From positions 201,001 to 265,000 of the forward strand of contig JAIUJO010000089.1 of assembly GCA_023846275.1 (NCBI GenBank): DNA of 64,000 nt. The letters are read 5' to 3'. Source of the DNA: Vanilla planifolia. Lineage: Eukaryota; Streptophyta; Magnoliopsida; Asparagales; Orchidaceae. Made by a program: the position numbers and the translations under genes. The notes beneath the pieces were generated by a model. That model made no database searches and had not been told where the DNA came from. It worked only from the letters and a program-made list of their open reading frames with translations. Shown here in pieces: positions 26,370 to 37,179 of the stretch. Numbering within the stretch: position 1 is the stretch's first letter; every line of letters begins with the position of its first letter.

Positions 26370-27100
26370 ATCAAAGAGACTTAGTTTGGTTTCTTATAAT
26401 TAAAGAGTTAGCCACAACTTTATGAAACCCATTACTTATTATATAAGCTCATGATAATTGCCAATATTTTTATTGATTTTATTCCCTTATCAATAAACTT
26501 TTAAACTTTTGTCTCTATTGAAATCACTTTATTACCTACAATAATATCTAAAAACATTAATTGAAGTAAATAAAGATACAAGAAACTAGTTGATGCTCAA
26601 AAAATAGTCAAGGAATTTTATGAAAGAAAATATGTTATAATCCGAGTTATGTGAGAACTATTTCTTCTTGTACCTTATAAGAAATTACAAGTGCTTGAAG
26701 CTAGAGATTTTAAGAATATTAAAAAACATGGAACTTCTGCATCTGTGTTGGATTTTGCTAGAATGGTATAGGATTAGGTCAACCTTTAACTTTAAGGATT
26801 TTTTCTGCAATAAGGTACTCTATCAAATACTTAATGACTCGTTTGAGCCTAATTCTGTCATGCTGAGTGAATTTTTCCTAAGCACTACATTGTCCTTAAA
26901 ATTAATAATAATGTGAAAAAAAATTTTAGACCATGAAGCAATTTCAATTAAAGATTATTATCTTAAAAAAAATTTTAGTTTGTTGGAAGGGAAACATTCA
27001 ACCAAGAACTTTTGGCTTATTTTTGATGACTTACAACACATCACACCACATTTGTTAGAACATTACCATGCCCATCAGCCTGATACCACCCAGCTAATCT
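26370..27100 (+). pseudogene. Integrase C-terminus and chromodomain of copy B
   Basis: 26370-26880 aligns with C 59650-60240, the last part of integrase beyond the catalytic core. From about 26905 the frame reads 'KKILDHEAISIKDYYLKKNF', and then 'KNFWLIFDDLQHITPHLLEH' in the open frame starting at 26980. This is the chromodomain layout 'K-LDHR------YLVKWK-----NTW----L---DP-LL--Y'. Chromodomains of chromoviruses bind chromatin marks and guide integration into heterochromatin. The first Tyr/Trp cage positions are eroded, so function is not expected. Confidence 0.75.
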
Positions 27101-27118
27101 ATATCCCACCCAGGAGGA

Positions 27119-28630
27119 TGATATATAAGAAACAAACATATGGTCACAAACACACATTACTTGTTGTCACACTAGTTCCATACATCTATAGGTACAAAAC
27201 CTGGTTTAAAATTATTTCAAAAATAATTAAAATTAAATTTTTTATTGAGTTTGCTTGCTTTTGCTATCCACCTAATCTACCACCACCACTAATAATAAAA
27301 ATCTAATAAGTCCGATCAATCAAAATCGGATAAGTCCGATCAATCAGAATCGTATGATTCTGATAGATCTCATAAGTCTGATAGAATAACCACAAAGTCC
27401 TTGGAGGAATTTGAAGATGAATTAAGAGATAGATTCTTATATATACATTCCCAGAATTTGAAAGAATTATCGAACAATATATTGACGATAAAAATTTTAA
27501 AAATTTGGAGGAATCTTTAGAAATAGTGTGGGACTAATATTTCAATAAATTTTTTCAGAAACTACTATCACTACCTTAGCTTACCCTTGGACCTACCAAA
27601 ACACAATTAAAAAAGAACATCGTTTGACCAATGCTAGACATGCATTTACCCATTACCCACAATGTCGTGCAAAGACCCACGACAACCAACCAATCCCATT
27701 AACCCACTGTCCTTCCCAACCATGCCTATCAAAAAATCAGACCGACTTCTTTGTCAAGTGTTACTCACTTGAACATTGTGTGACCCCACTGTTTCATTGC
27801 TTATTGTTACCATGACTCAAAACACACATTTAAATTTGGAATTTTTTTTAATTCAATTAATTTTTTTAATATTTTTTTTAAAAAATTACTAATTATCCTT
27901 TGAGATCTCTATAAATATTGAAGCTCACATGACTATAAGGGTTATAAAATTATTTTGTTTTTATGTTTCCACTTTAATGAAGAAATTATATGCACCCTAC
28001 TTAGTTAAAGAGATTCAAACTTTACTTTTGGGGACAACAATCAAAGGTGAGAGACTTTCCATCACGAGAGTTGGTAACAGAATCACTTGTGAGAGACACA
28101 TGTAAAAAGTAATAAACCTTCTACCACTAGAGTCAATAACTAAACAACTACTTTCTTTCACTAATATACCAAGCTTTCCTATTATCCCAAATGACAACTA
28201 TGTCACCCTTTTACCATTTTGGTACTCCAAATGCTAATGCCTACAAAATTAAAAGACATCATCACCAAATAGTTGTGCCCTTTCAACAACTTTAATTTTC
28301 AACATAATAATCTATATTTTTGGGTTACTTTTTTATTTAAGTACTTCACATAGAGTTTCTCTTAAAATATCTATTTTATATATATGAAATTGAATATGAC
28401 AAAAATTACTTTACAAGATTTAATAGTTAATGCTTATGGTGTTACCATCTACTCAAGTTAATAACCTACGCAACTTCAAAATACTAATGTTTGAATAGTT
28501 TTAAAACAACACAGATGTTACTCATCTCAAATTAACACATACTATATTTTTATATTCCCTAATAATCTATTAAGTATCTTAAGCATTGTAGGTTGTAATT
28601 TAGACCCTAGTAGAAGTCTAAAGGTGTCCT
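27119..28630 (+). repeat. LTR of chromovirus copy B
   Basis: It starts with TGATATATAAG immediately after the polypurine stretch 'ccaggagga', in parallel with TGATATAGGACC after 'cctggggagga' in C (60442). It contains the Pro-codon-like C-rich middle part, the conserved TATA motif at 27908-27917, and the U5 blocks shared with A and C ('acttcacatagagtttctct', 'tagaccctagtagaagtcta'). The end lies near 28625-28635 at 'ctacatca'. Open frames within it, such as 27624-27815 (plus) and 28015-28197 (minus), have no support as genes. Confidence 0.8.
27908..27917 (+). promoter_or_regulatory. TATA box of copy B LTR
   Basis: 'tctataaata' lies in the same LTR context as the identical motif at 61252-61261 in C. 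About 100 bases downstream is the shared block with the 'cttt-gttaaagag'-like motif. Its conservation between two otherwise diverged LTRs supports a real promoter element for transcription of the retrotransposon. The exact transcription start is unknown. Confidence 0.6.
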
Positions 28631-28635
28631 ACATC

Positions 28636-29000
28636 AATAATATAAAATACTTATAACATTATCATTTAACTATTGTTGAATTTTTCTTTTTGAATTATTT
28701 TTCTAAATACATTTATTATAAAAATATCTTCACTTTTTTGTGGAACAATTTAAAGTTGTTTTTATTAGTTGTCGTATTTCTTTATCAACAAATTTTAAAT
28801 AAGTAGTCATCCTAATCTTTTCTTAAAGGAACAATTGTCACAATAGTTTGGTGGTCTATTAGAACAAGTACCTTCACCTAGACTTACTAAAACATTAATT
28901 TGAGTTATGGATCAACTAAACAATTTCTTCTTGTAAGAAAGAAATTTTTTTCTTACACCAATTAAAGTTTGGTTCACAAGAGTTCATAAGGAGTGGGCAA
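28636..29000 (+). mobile_element. Second chromovirus leader fragment after the copy B LTR
   Basis: After the copy B LTR the sequence does not look like unrelated flank. It resembles the internal leader and gag start of copy C: 'agtttggtggtctattagaa' against 'tctttggtggtctatagtta', and 'gacttactaaaacatt' with 'gagttatggatcaac' against 'gacttatcaaatatca' with 'tagttatgaatcaag'. In C these lie between the 5' LTR and gag, and they are absent after the 3' LTR of C. The copy B LTR may thus be followed by the internal region of a second element. The match fades by about 29000. Confidence 0.5.
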
Positions 29001-31468
29001 ATTTTCAAGAATAAAAGTTTTGGATCCTTAGAGAACATCTAAAGAAAATGACTTGAGGTAATTTTATTAATAAACTTATGCACACATTTAAAAATGATTT
29101 TAGGCAAATGTTAATTTTATTTTGGAACACAATAAGGTTCTTTTAATAATAAAGTCTTAAAAAATTTGTGAAAATAATTAATAAAAATATAAAATGCACA
29201 AAAACACTTTTTGGGTGGCTTGACCAAAAAAAATTCTGTCTTTTGTCAACAAAAACAAAGCAAAACCACAACTAATATAATCATTTTGCCAAAAGACAAA
29301 TCGACTAAATCTTCAAAATTAAAAAAATAGGAATAGGTCCTACGACGTTTCAATGAAAAAAATTAGCAATATAATAAAATAAGTTTTTGACACAAAAATT
29401 AAAGTTAATAAAAATGAAAATCTTAAGCTTGATGATGGTTGAATGAGGCACAATAATTTTATTTAAATCAATTAAAATAAAAAAAATTTAAAACTTAGCT
29501 TATTTGAGAAGTAGAGATTATTTTGTTAATTACTAAAGAATGCAACATAACAAAGCAATAATGAACACTGACTACATGGCATGTATGTCGTGATCTGAAA
29601 TTTTTTTTTAGATTTTGTAAAACTTTTATTAGCCAATTGTGTTCAATAATTCAAATGTTTATAGGCATTTTTAATTAGTAAAAACAATTCGAAGACAAAC
29701 AAATAAGTCATTACTAATTTAAGCGAAAAGTCCATCATACCATATTAATTAATAAATTATAAAAATCCCAATAGCTTGAAGAAATTTCTAAAAGAGCAGT
29801 TGCATGGGAGCTAGTCGATTGAGAGTCTCCCAGAACATTGGGCCTTGAAAACTTCTTTATTGGATGAATATGATTAGATAAACACTAATTGGAAACTAGG
29901 ATTTGATTTGGACAATTTGATTTGAATTGATATTTGACACCTAGATTTAGTTCATATTTGCAAATAAAACATTAATTTCGAGATCACAAAATATTGTGAA
30001 TAAATTGTCAATTAAAATAAGGGTTTTAAAATTGTAGATGTCATTAGGATTATTTCACCAAGTAATTGTGCAAACAAATTGTAGAAATCAATTTGCCAAT
30101 TTCGATTACATCCAGTGAAACTGGTATAAATTTATTGCAACATTAAATGAATGATGGACTATTATGTCTTTATGTGAATTATACTACATTATGAATTTTC
30201 AATATTTTTTTGTGGATGTCTACCCCATGCTTTGCTCCCAAAATGAGTTATGTTCAAATTTTTTGAGCCATGAATCAACCAAAATTATTCAAAACTTTTG
30301 GGAGTCAATTTTTTGGCACGAAAAGTGTAGTTAAATAAATTTTTGTTGTGTGCTCTCACCTGAGACATTTGGTTCTTATAAGAAATATGTTTTTCTTATT
30401 TGCTATTATAATAAAATTATTATTTTTTACTAATTAATTATTATAAGCAAAACAATTTTTTTGTAATAAGTTATCGGGAAAAACAATTTCAAAACATATG
30501 ATCAAGAACAAAAAAAATTATTCAGACAATGAAGATAAGACCTAAACATTAGAATCCTAATGGTTTTCTAAAATAATTAATTTAAATAAATTTAATATTT
30601 GGACCAAGTGAGAATGATTTTAATCAATTTTAACATTATAATTAAAAAAAATTGAAATATCTATTATTAAATGTAAAATATATGCTTTTGTTATTTATAA
30701 CTTTAATTGAGATGAACTTCATGAGATTTTATCTCATTTGTTTTTAAATTCTCCCTAACTAATAAGCATCAATTATTTAAATTCTAAAAATTCTCTCAAA
30801 CTTGTTTTTTAATAATTCTGGGAGTTTGTTATCATCAAGCAAAGAACCATGATTAAAGATCAATAATATAATGAACTATCCAACACACCATGAAATGATC
30901 ATCAAACTATCAATTATCATCTAATAATAAGATTGTCTCTATTTCTTTTCTTTTTCCCAAAAGAATTGTTGAAACTATCTTGATAAACATAGGAATTTAC
31001 GGGATTCTTGTGACCATTTGATAAGATTTGATGAAGTTTTTAATATTCAAGAGTTTCTTCATCATTATTTTACCCAAAGTATCCAAAAATTTGTCTTTCT
31101 TGATTATTATTATTAATTGTGGATGCAAAGATATATCTTTCTTCTAAAACCACTTTTTTAAATAATAAATGAATATGACTATCTATATGCTAGCACATGT
31201 CATACATTAGTGAGCCTATTTATTTATCCTACTAACTTAGATAAAATATGTTTTTGAACCCTCTTAAAATGAAAAGTACATTTAGTAGTAAAACTTCACA
31301 ATCACTTGTTTTGATTCTACAAATTGGTCATTTTAAACCAAAATCTTACTTTTAGTTCAAACTTTCCATTATGCTGAATATTTTTACTCTCAATAGTTAA
31401 TACAGGTCTACAAAATATATGAAAGTATGGTGTCCATGGCATGCATGCAGGGGATAAACAAAATACTC
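29001..31468. other. AT-rich sequence without recognisable features
   Basis: About 2.5 kb between the chromovirus fragment and the polypyrimidine tract. No frame of useful length and no transposon motif is seen. A patch at 29800-29860 ('agctagtcgattgagagtct') is slightly more G+C-rich but unidentified. Confidence 0.55.
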
Positions 31469-31537
31469 ATCCTCCTCTTATTCTTACTTTTACTCTACTT
31501 CTCCATTTCTTTTTCATTCATTCATTCTTTATTTCTG

Positions 31538-31571
<34 letters not shown>

Positions 31572-31841
31572 CCTCTTCTTCTTCTTCCATTCTTCTTCTT
31601 CGTCCTCTTTTTCTACTTCTTCTTCTTTCGCTTCTTCCCCTTCTTCTTCTTCTTCTTCTTCTTCTTCTTCTACTTCTACTTCTACTTCTACTTTTGCTTC
31701 CTCTTCTTATTATTTTTTTTTATTTAATTTTTTCTATCATTGTTTCTTTCTTTCTTCTTCTTCTTCCCTTTCTTCTTCTTCTTCTTCTTTCTTTCTTCTT
31801 TTCCTTCTATTTCTTCTTCTTCTCATTCCTTTTCCTTTTCT

Positions 31842-31872
<31 letters not shown>

Positions 31873-32975
31873 CTCTTTCTTCTTCTTCTTCTTCTTACCT
31901 TCTTTCATTTTCTTCTTCTCCTTCTTTTTCCACTTCTCCTTCTATTACATCTACTTCACTTTCTTCATCATCATCATCTTCTTCTTCTTCTTCTTCTTCT
32001 TTCTCATTCTCCTTCTTCTTCTTGCTCTTCTTCTTCTTCATACTTTCTTTCTTTCTTTCTTTCGATCATTCATCCTTTTTTTCTTATTTCTTCATCTTCT
32101 CATTCTTCTTCTTTTTCGTGATCTTTTCTTCATCTTTTTCTTTTTCTTTATCTATTACAACTATTACTTCTCCTTCTATTCCTTTCTTTTTATCTTTCTT
32201 TCTTTCCTTCTTATTCTTCTATTTGTTCTTCTTCTTCTTCTTCTTCTTTGTCTACTTATCTTTTTCTTCTTTTCTTTCTTCCCTCCTTATGTTGTCCTTC
32301 TCCTCCTTCTTCATTTTGTTGTTTCTTTTTTTCTTCCTCTTTTTCTTTTCCTTCTTCTTCTACTCCTTTTTTCATTTCTTTCATTCTTTTGTTCTTTCCC
32401 TTCTTATTCTTCTTCATGAACTTCTTTTTCTTCTTCTTCTTCTTCTTTATCTTCTTTATATGCCTTCTCTTCTTTCTTTTTTTCTCTCTTTCTTTCTTTT
32501 GTTCTTTCTTTCTTCCTTTCTTTCCTCTTCTTTTTCTCCTTCTACTTCTTCTTCTTTCATCATTTCTTTCTTTTCGATTCTTCTTCTTCTTCCTCTTCTT
32601 TTTTTTCTACTTCTTCTTCTTCCTCTTGTTCTTCTTCTTTCTTTTTTTCTTTCTCTCTTTCTTTCTTTCTTTCTTTATCTTCTCTATCATCTTTTTGTTC
32701 TTCATCTTGTTCTTCTTTTCTTCATCTTCTTCATCTTATTCTTCTTCTTCTTCTTCTTCTTCTTCTTCTTCTTTCTGACTTTCTTTCTTTACTTTCTTCT
32801 TCTTCTTCTCTGTCATTTTCTTCTTCATTCTTTCTTCTTCTTCTTCTCCTCCTCCTCCTCTTTATTCTTCATCTTCTTCCTATTCTTCTTCTTCTTCATC
32901 ATCACCATCATCTTCTTCTTCTCCTTCTCCTTCTCCTTCTACTTATTTTCTTTCTTTCTTCTTCCTCTTCTTCAA
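31469..32975 (+). repeat. 1.5-kb polypyrimidine compound microsatellite
   Basis: The plus strand is almost entirely C and T for about 1.5 kb. TTC/CTT trinucleotide arrays dominate (for example 31640-31670, 31975-32000, 32745-32772), mixed with CTTT tetranucleotide arrays (31845-31872, 32046-32064, 32650-32677), a TCTACT hexanucleotide run near 31670-31692, TCC runs near 32848-32862 and a CTTCTC run near 32918-32942. A and G occur only as scattered interruptions. Such homopurine-homopyrimidine tracts can form triplex (H-DNA) structures. All three plus frames stay open for 176-415 codons because stop codons need purines; these Ser/Phe/Leu-only frames are not genes. Confidence 0.97.
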
Positions 32976-32988
32976 GTTGTAACTTGAA
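32971..32988. repeat. Short palindrome at the right edge of the polypyrimidine tract
   Basis: 'ttcaagtt-gt-aacttgaa' is an 8-base perfect inverted repeat with a 2-base spacer, placed exactly where the pyrimidine tract gives way to ordinary sequence. It could be chance or a trace of the event that seeded the tract. Confidence 0.5.
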
Positions 32989-33640
32989 TTGGATTTTTGG
33001 TTGGATGAAGGTGATGGTTTCCTATGCAGTTGATTATTGCACTTCGGTGGTTTAGTTTTTTTTTTACAAAACTAGTATTGCCATGTATGCATCTTTTACT
33101 ATTTCTTTCTATATTTTTCATAAAGTTGGTGTTGAATTAGGGTTTGTTCATCTTTCTAAACAAATGACCAATTTTTTATTGCATCATGCATTGTAGAGTT
33201 GTATTTGTTTCGACAATTATGGATAAAAATTGTTCAGGTAGGTGAGATTGAAACATGGGATCAAGTAAACTTTTATACAAGTATGAAGATAAAATGAAAA
33301 TAGTTGTATAAATATAAAGTTTTTCGTAAATTTTTTGAGTTATGCATAAAAACAAATTATAATAATTTTCAAGATTAATTGATTTTCTTATTTCAATATT
33401 GATTGATTGATTTCAAGATAGAACTATTTTTTTATTTTCTCTATTTTGTATCAAACAAATGAATAAAAAAACTTGAATACTTTTTAATATTTGATTGAAG
33501 ACCTCCACATGTACATGAATGATTATTTTTTCTTTATTATATATAATTATTCATTTCTTGACTTATTTTTTATGTTGAAAAGCTAAAACAATGGCTAATC
33601 AAACCTACAATATAACATTTTTCTAACCGTCAATGGTACA
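32989..33640. other. Ordinary AT-rich sequence, no features
   Basis: It lies between the polypyrimidine tract and the end of gypsy relic F. No open frame or transposon motif is seen. It may contain a decayed part of F integrase that I can no longer read. Confidence 0.5.
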
Positions 33641-34720
33641 CATTCTTTTTGGAAGAAAAGGTAATTGCTTGTTTACTTCACTCCTTTATTTGTATGACAA
33701 ATAGTTAATTATGTCCTCATGAAGTCATTGATAGACCATTGATAAAATCCATTGAGATATTACTCTATAGAGTTGTTAGTACTGGTAAAACTATATACAG
33801 TTCTTATTTATGACCTTATTGTTTTGATGCAACAAAACATGAACACCTATCAATAAATTTCTTAATGTGTAAATTCATGTGGGGTCAATAAGCATACATT
33901 TGAAAATTAAGAGTTGTCTTTGAAGCTCTAAATTTCTCAACACCTTAGTAATGTGAACTACACTTATGGATCATTTTTTATCACCATGTTGTTGTACAAC
34001 ATTTTGTTTTTGATAAAATGCTCTGAGTATTTTCCCCCCTTATGTCTCTTAATAGATTTTGCAAAGGTTGGGGTCATCTTTTTACTTTATAACTTACTCG
34101 TTCAATTCTAAAGGTTATATTTGCATAGTAGTAGATAAACATTGTAAGATTGAAGGAGGTTGAGAAAGCATATTTACAAGTTTGTTTAATGGCCTTATAT
34201 TTAATAATCAGGCTGAATTATTGTAGGTATGGTGACCACTTAAATTGTTGTGCATGTTGTAGCTTTGATTGAGTCTACAACTATTGGTGTGGTTAACGAT
34301 CTGAATGTACTAAGAATTATTTTCTAAGAATGTATGGCCTTTAATGTTTTATAGATTTAAGTAAACAAATCAGCTCTTCACATTGATTAGATTTTTTATT
34401 CTACTAGTAGTAATTAAGTATATTACACTAGTGGCTTGCCTTATTACATTAAAAGTACAACAACAACTTACCCCAATGCATCTACTTGAATCTCAAATGG
34501 ATGTTATAGATTGGTAGAGCTCGAACTGGTGCTTCACAAATTACATCTTTTTTTTTATCGAAATGACTATTGATGTTGTTTTATCTACTAAAATTTTAAA
34601 AGTCAACAAGTTAGTGCATGAAAAGGTGTTATTCTTTCAAAGAATCCTTTGACGAATTTTCATAGTTATTGACAGGTTCCATAAAAACCACTAACACTCA
34701 GAGCATCATTAGGTTTAGAC
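33640..34720 (-). pseudogene. RNase H and partial integrase remnant of gypsy relic F
   Basis: 'PFEIQVDALG' near 34490 matches the RNase H start 'PFEV-TDASG'. Near 34240-34170 'KWSPYLQ-FSLIIKYK' matches 'KW-SYLQQF-L-IKYK', the end of RNase H in many gypsy elements. Near 33740 'SMDFINGL' matches the integrase first catalytic Asp block 'SMDFI-GLP'. Sequence beyond it is unreadable, so the second Asp and the Glu are missing. Confidence 0.75.
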
Positions 34721-35430
34721 GATTTCTCAATTGAATTAGCCTTCTCATTATCAATGTTTATTTTGTCCTTTCCAACTTAATATCTCAAACATAAAAATGG
34801 TTTCTCTAGAATACACACACACTTCTTCTCATTCAACTGTAAATTGGGATTATAATATATCAAACACCTTCCATAAAATCTTTCTATGTCTTTCATGAGT
34901 TTTACTATAAATAAGAATGTCATCGAGCTGGGCTAGCATAAAATCTTCTAATTAATGGAAAAGAAGCCCATTTGTTAGCAACATGACTTTTCTTTGAGCA
35001 TTGCATAATCCAAACACAATTACCAGCCACTCATACAATCTTTGTAGAGTTTTAAAAGCTTTTCTTCAAAGTTTCTCTAACTCTAATATGTATTGATGAC
35101 ACCTTGCTTAGACATCTAAGTTTGTGAACGCTCATGCACACTTTAGTTGGTCTAATAAATCATTAATTCTTCTTAGTGGATACCTATTCATACGAAGAGA
35201 TTTGGTTAAGGGCTCGAAAATCCACAAATATGCACCACTGTCCATCCTTTTTTGCACTATTTCAACTAGAAAGCAAAATGGTGAATTAGTTTGCTCGAGC
35301 ACTCGATTCTTCAATAACTCCATGACTTGCTAATTAATAACTTCATTAAAGTTTTTTAGTAAATAGTATATAATATTCTCTTAGTATCTTATAAATTTGT
35401 TTAGGTATATTACTATTTACTTTGGAACCA
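34720..35430 (-). pseudogene. Reverse transcriptase remnant of gypsy relic F
   Basis: The minus-strand open frame at 35323-35132 includes 'MNRYPLRRINDLLDQLKCA', matching the 'DRYPLPRIDDLLDQLKGA' block of Ty3/gypsy RT. Further along come 'CHQYILE' (for 'YHQI-L'), 'YEWLVIVFGLCNAQ' (for 'YEFLVMPFGLTNAP') and, near 34930-34890, 'QLDDILIYSKTHERH', the 'YLDDIL-YS' active-site box with both catalytic Asp residues kept. The flanking frames are broken, so it is a pseudogene. Confidence 0.9.
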
Positions 35431-36299
35431 ATGTTCAGCTTCTCAGGTCTAATTAATAATAACACATAATTTAGACTTTTATTTCATAATCTCTTATCTT
35501 CGCTAGTAGTAATAATATCTACTATTAACTTTCACTTTTTCCAATATTATAATAAATTTCTATCCATCTTTTATGAATCAATACTATTTGGCTTGTTAAA
35601 TATCTAACAGAACTGCTTCATGGACAACTTCATGAATATATTCTTAAGTGATTTCGAATTTTACCTTATATTACCTATAAACTCTTGCTTTAGAGACTTT
35701 GTGACTAAACCCTTGAGAACAGAGCTTGGATATGTACCACTTTCTAAGCAGAGCTTCTTTACAAGGCTTTTAAAGATCAAATTTTTTGTAACTACTAGTG
35801 TTTATGATAGCAATGACGAAATCATCTACATGAATGCAAGTTCGAAAGCATTCCAATCTTCCTACTATAATTTCATTAAATATGAGCCCTATTGGCCATA
35901 CCAAAAGAGATAGTGTATAATCTTTTTATTGTCGGGACTCAAGAATCATCACAATTTTAGTTGCAACAATAATATTTTTTCCTATTTTTCTTAAATGTCT
36001 CTAAGAAAAAATTAGTGTAAAAGATTCAACATTTTTCTCATATTTGGCCTTACTTTTGTAGTGCGTACAATTTTTGTGACTCCTACTTATAAGTGGTGTT
36101 TTTATTATTGTTGTTACAATCCACTTTATTAGATATTAATCTCTTCTCTTTTGTGTGTTCATTATGTTAGTGTTAATCATCTCAAAGTCTGAAATCCCTT
36201 GTCTTTAGTTCCATATTTTGATTCTTCTTTTCAACAGCCATTATATCAAAGGCCATTGTAAATCTGCTTGCTTAAACTAAAGATTGTATAGGGAATAAG

Positions 36300-36972
36300 G
36301 TTAGTTATGTAGCAATAGTATAACAGGAAACCTTAGATTACAGAGATAATGTGTAAATATTTGCAATATATATCCTTAATGTTATAGCTTGTCTTTGAAA
36401 TTTAATGGTATAAACTTATATTTTTTGCACTTGTTAATATCATAGACAATACTACTTCCTCCACCATTCATACACAAAAAATCTGATAAAATTGTTCTCT
36501 AATTAATTTCTTAAGCAGACTCTATATTAGCTCTATATATAAACAAGTTCTTAAATTTACATTCAACTAGGCAAATGCATGGCTCAATGTTTTCAATCAA
36601 GAATATACAACTTCCTCAAATGAAGAGTAGTCATGTAGGGAGAAATAGGTCTCTAGTTTATTTAATTAGGCATCTAATGTTTTTGCATCCATAGTACCAT
36701 CATTAAAATGGAACATCTAACTTGAAAAGACCTTATCGATCTAAAAATTGAATAGGAGTATTAATGATGGCACCCTCAAATGTATCCCCAAGTGCCCCTG
36801 AGTTAGAAAAATTTTCTTTGCATGGTGATTTTTCTTCGAAAGTTATAATAGAGTATATTGATTTTTTAACACCATCCATATAAATACTTCTATTTCGTTT
36901 GTTAATAGAGTAACTTGCACTTGCATAAGAAGGTTGATCCCTCCAAGAAATTCTCCCTCTTTCGTTAATCAT
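36300..36972 (-). pseudogene. gag remnant of gypsy relic F
   Basis: The minus-strand open frame at 36972-36733 ('SWRDQPSYASASYSINKRNR') looks gene-like on its own. Just downstream, near 36660-36420, the translation reads 'ETYFSLHDYSSFEEVVYS', then 'LIREQFYQI', the typical plant gypsy gag pattern 'W---ME-YF-----------A---L-G-A--WW' followed by 'L---F'. I infer that the first frame is the N-terminal, poorly conserved part of the same gag. Stops and shifts separate the blocks. Confidence 0.7.
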
Positions 36973-37179
36973 TCTTACATCCTTATATCGGGGTTGGATG
37001 TACCTTTTAATGCAAAAGGTATAATATTTTAATTTTCAAAAGACACATTTGACCATTTACTTAAGGCATATAACATCTAGATTTGTGTCATTTGTTCCCT
37101 TAATAGAATGTGCATGGATTTCACATGCCATCAAGCACAACGTGCTTGTAGGTGAGGCACAATAAGTGGTAATAAAAAG

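Larger units (their letters stand above)
24530..28635 (+). mobile_element. Chromovirus copy B, lacking RT, RNase H and integrase core
   Basis: Same family as A and C. The leader is recognisable from about 24540 ('gttggtctataaatatgact' against C 'ggtggtctatagttatggtt'). Gag, protease, integrase C-terminal part, chromodomain, polypurine tract and LTR follow in normal order. The protease region (to about 26350) passes directly into sequence corresponding to C at about 59650 onward, so about 2.1 kb coding for RT, RNase H and the integrase core is absent. The 5' LTR is also missing, replaced by a copia relic in the opposite orientation. It resembles coding-reduced, gag-bearing derivatives of plant LTR elements, though simple deletion after insertion is equally possible. 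Confidence 0.8.
33640..36975 (-). mobile_element. Ty3/gypsy relic F (second family), both ends missing
   Basis: On the minus strand the order is gag (36972-36300), a decayed gag-protease region (36300-35430), RT (35430-34720), RNase H (34720-34150) and the first half of integrase (to about 33640). No LTR is present on either side: LINE L1 begins just beyond the gag end, and integrase fades at about 33640. Its gag and RT differ from those of A, B and C, so it is a separate family. A plus-strand open frame at 35620-35913 is an antisense shadow. Confidence 0.85.

Noticed and set aside
27624..27815. 63-codon frame rich in His, Thr and Pro
   Set aside because: U3 sequence of the copy B LTR.
31427..32987. 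Long Ser/Phe/Leu-rich open frames on the plus strand
   Set aside because: Product of a polypyrimidine repeat that cannot form stop codons; no domain, overlapping in all frames.
35620..35913. 97-codon plus-strand frame
   Set aside because: Antisense to the gag-protease region of gypsy relic F and without recognisable domain.
36733..36972. Gene-like minus-strand frame with varied residues
   Set aside because: Sits directly upstream of a gypsy gag pattern on the same strand, so it is taken as the gag N-terminus of relic F rather than a host exon.
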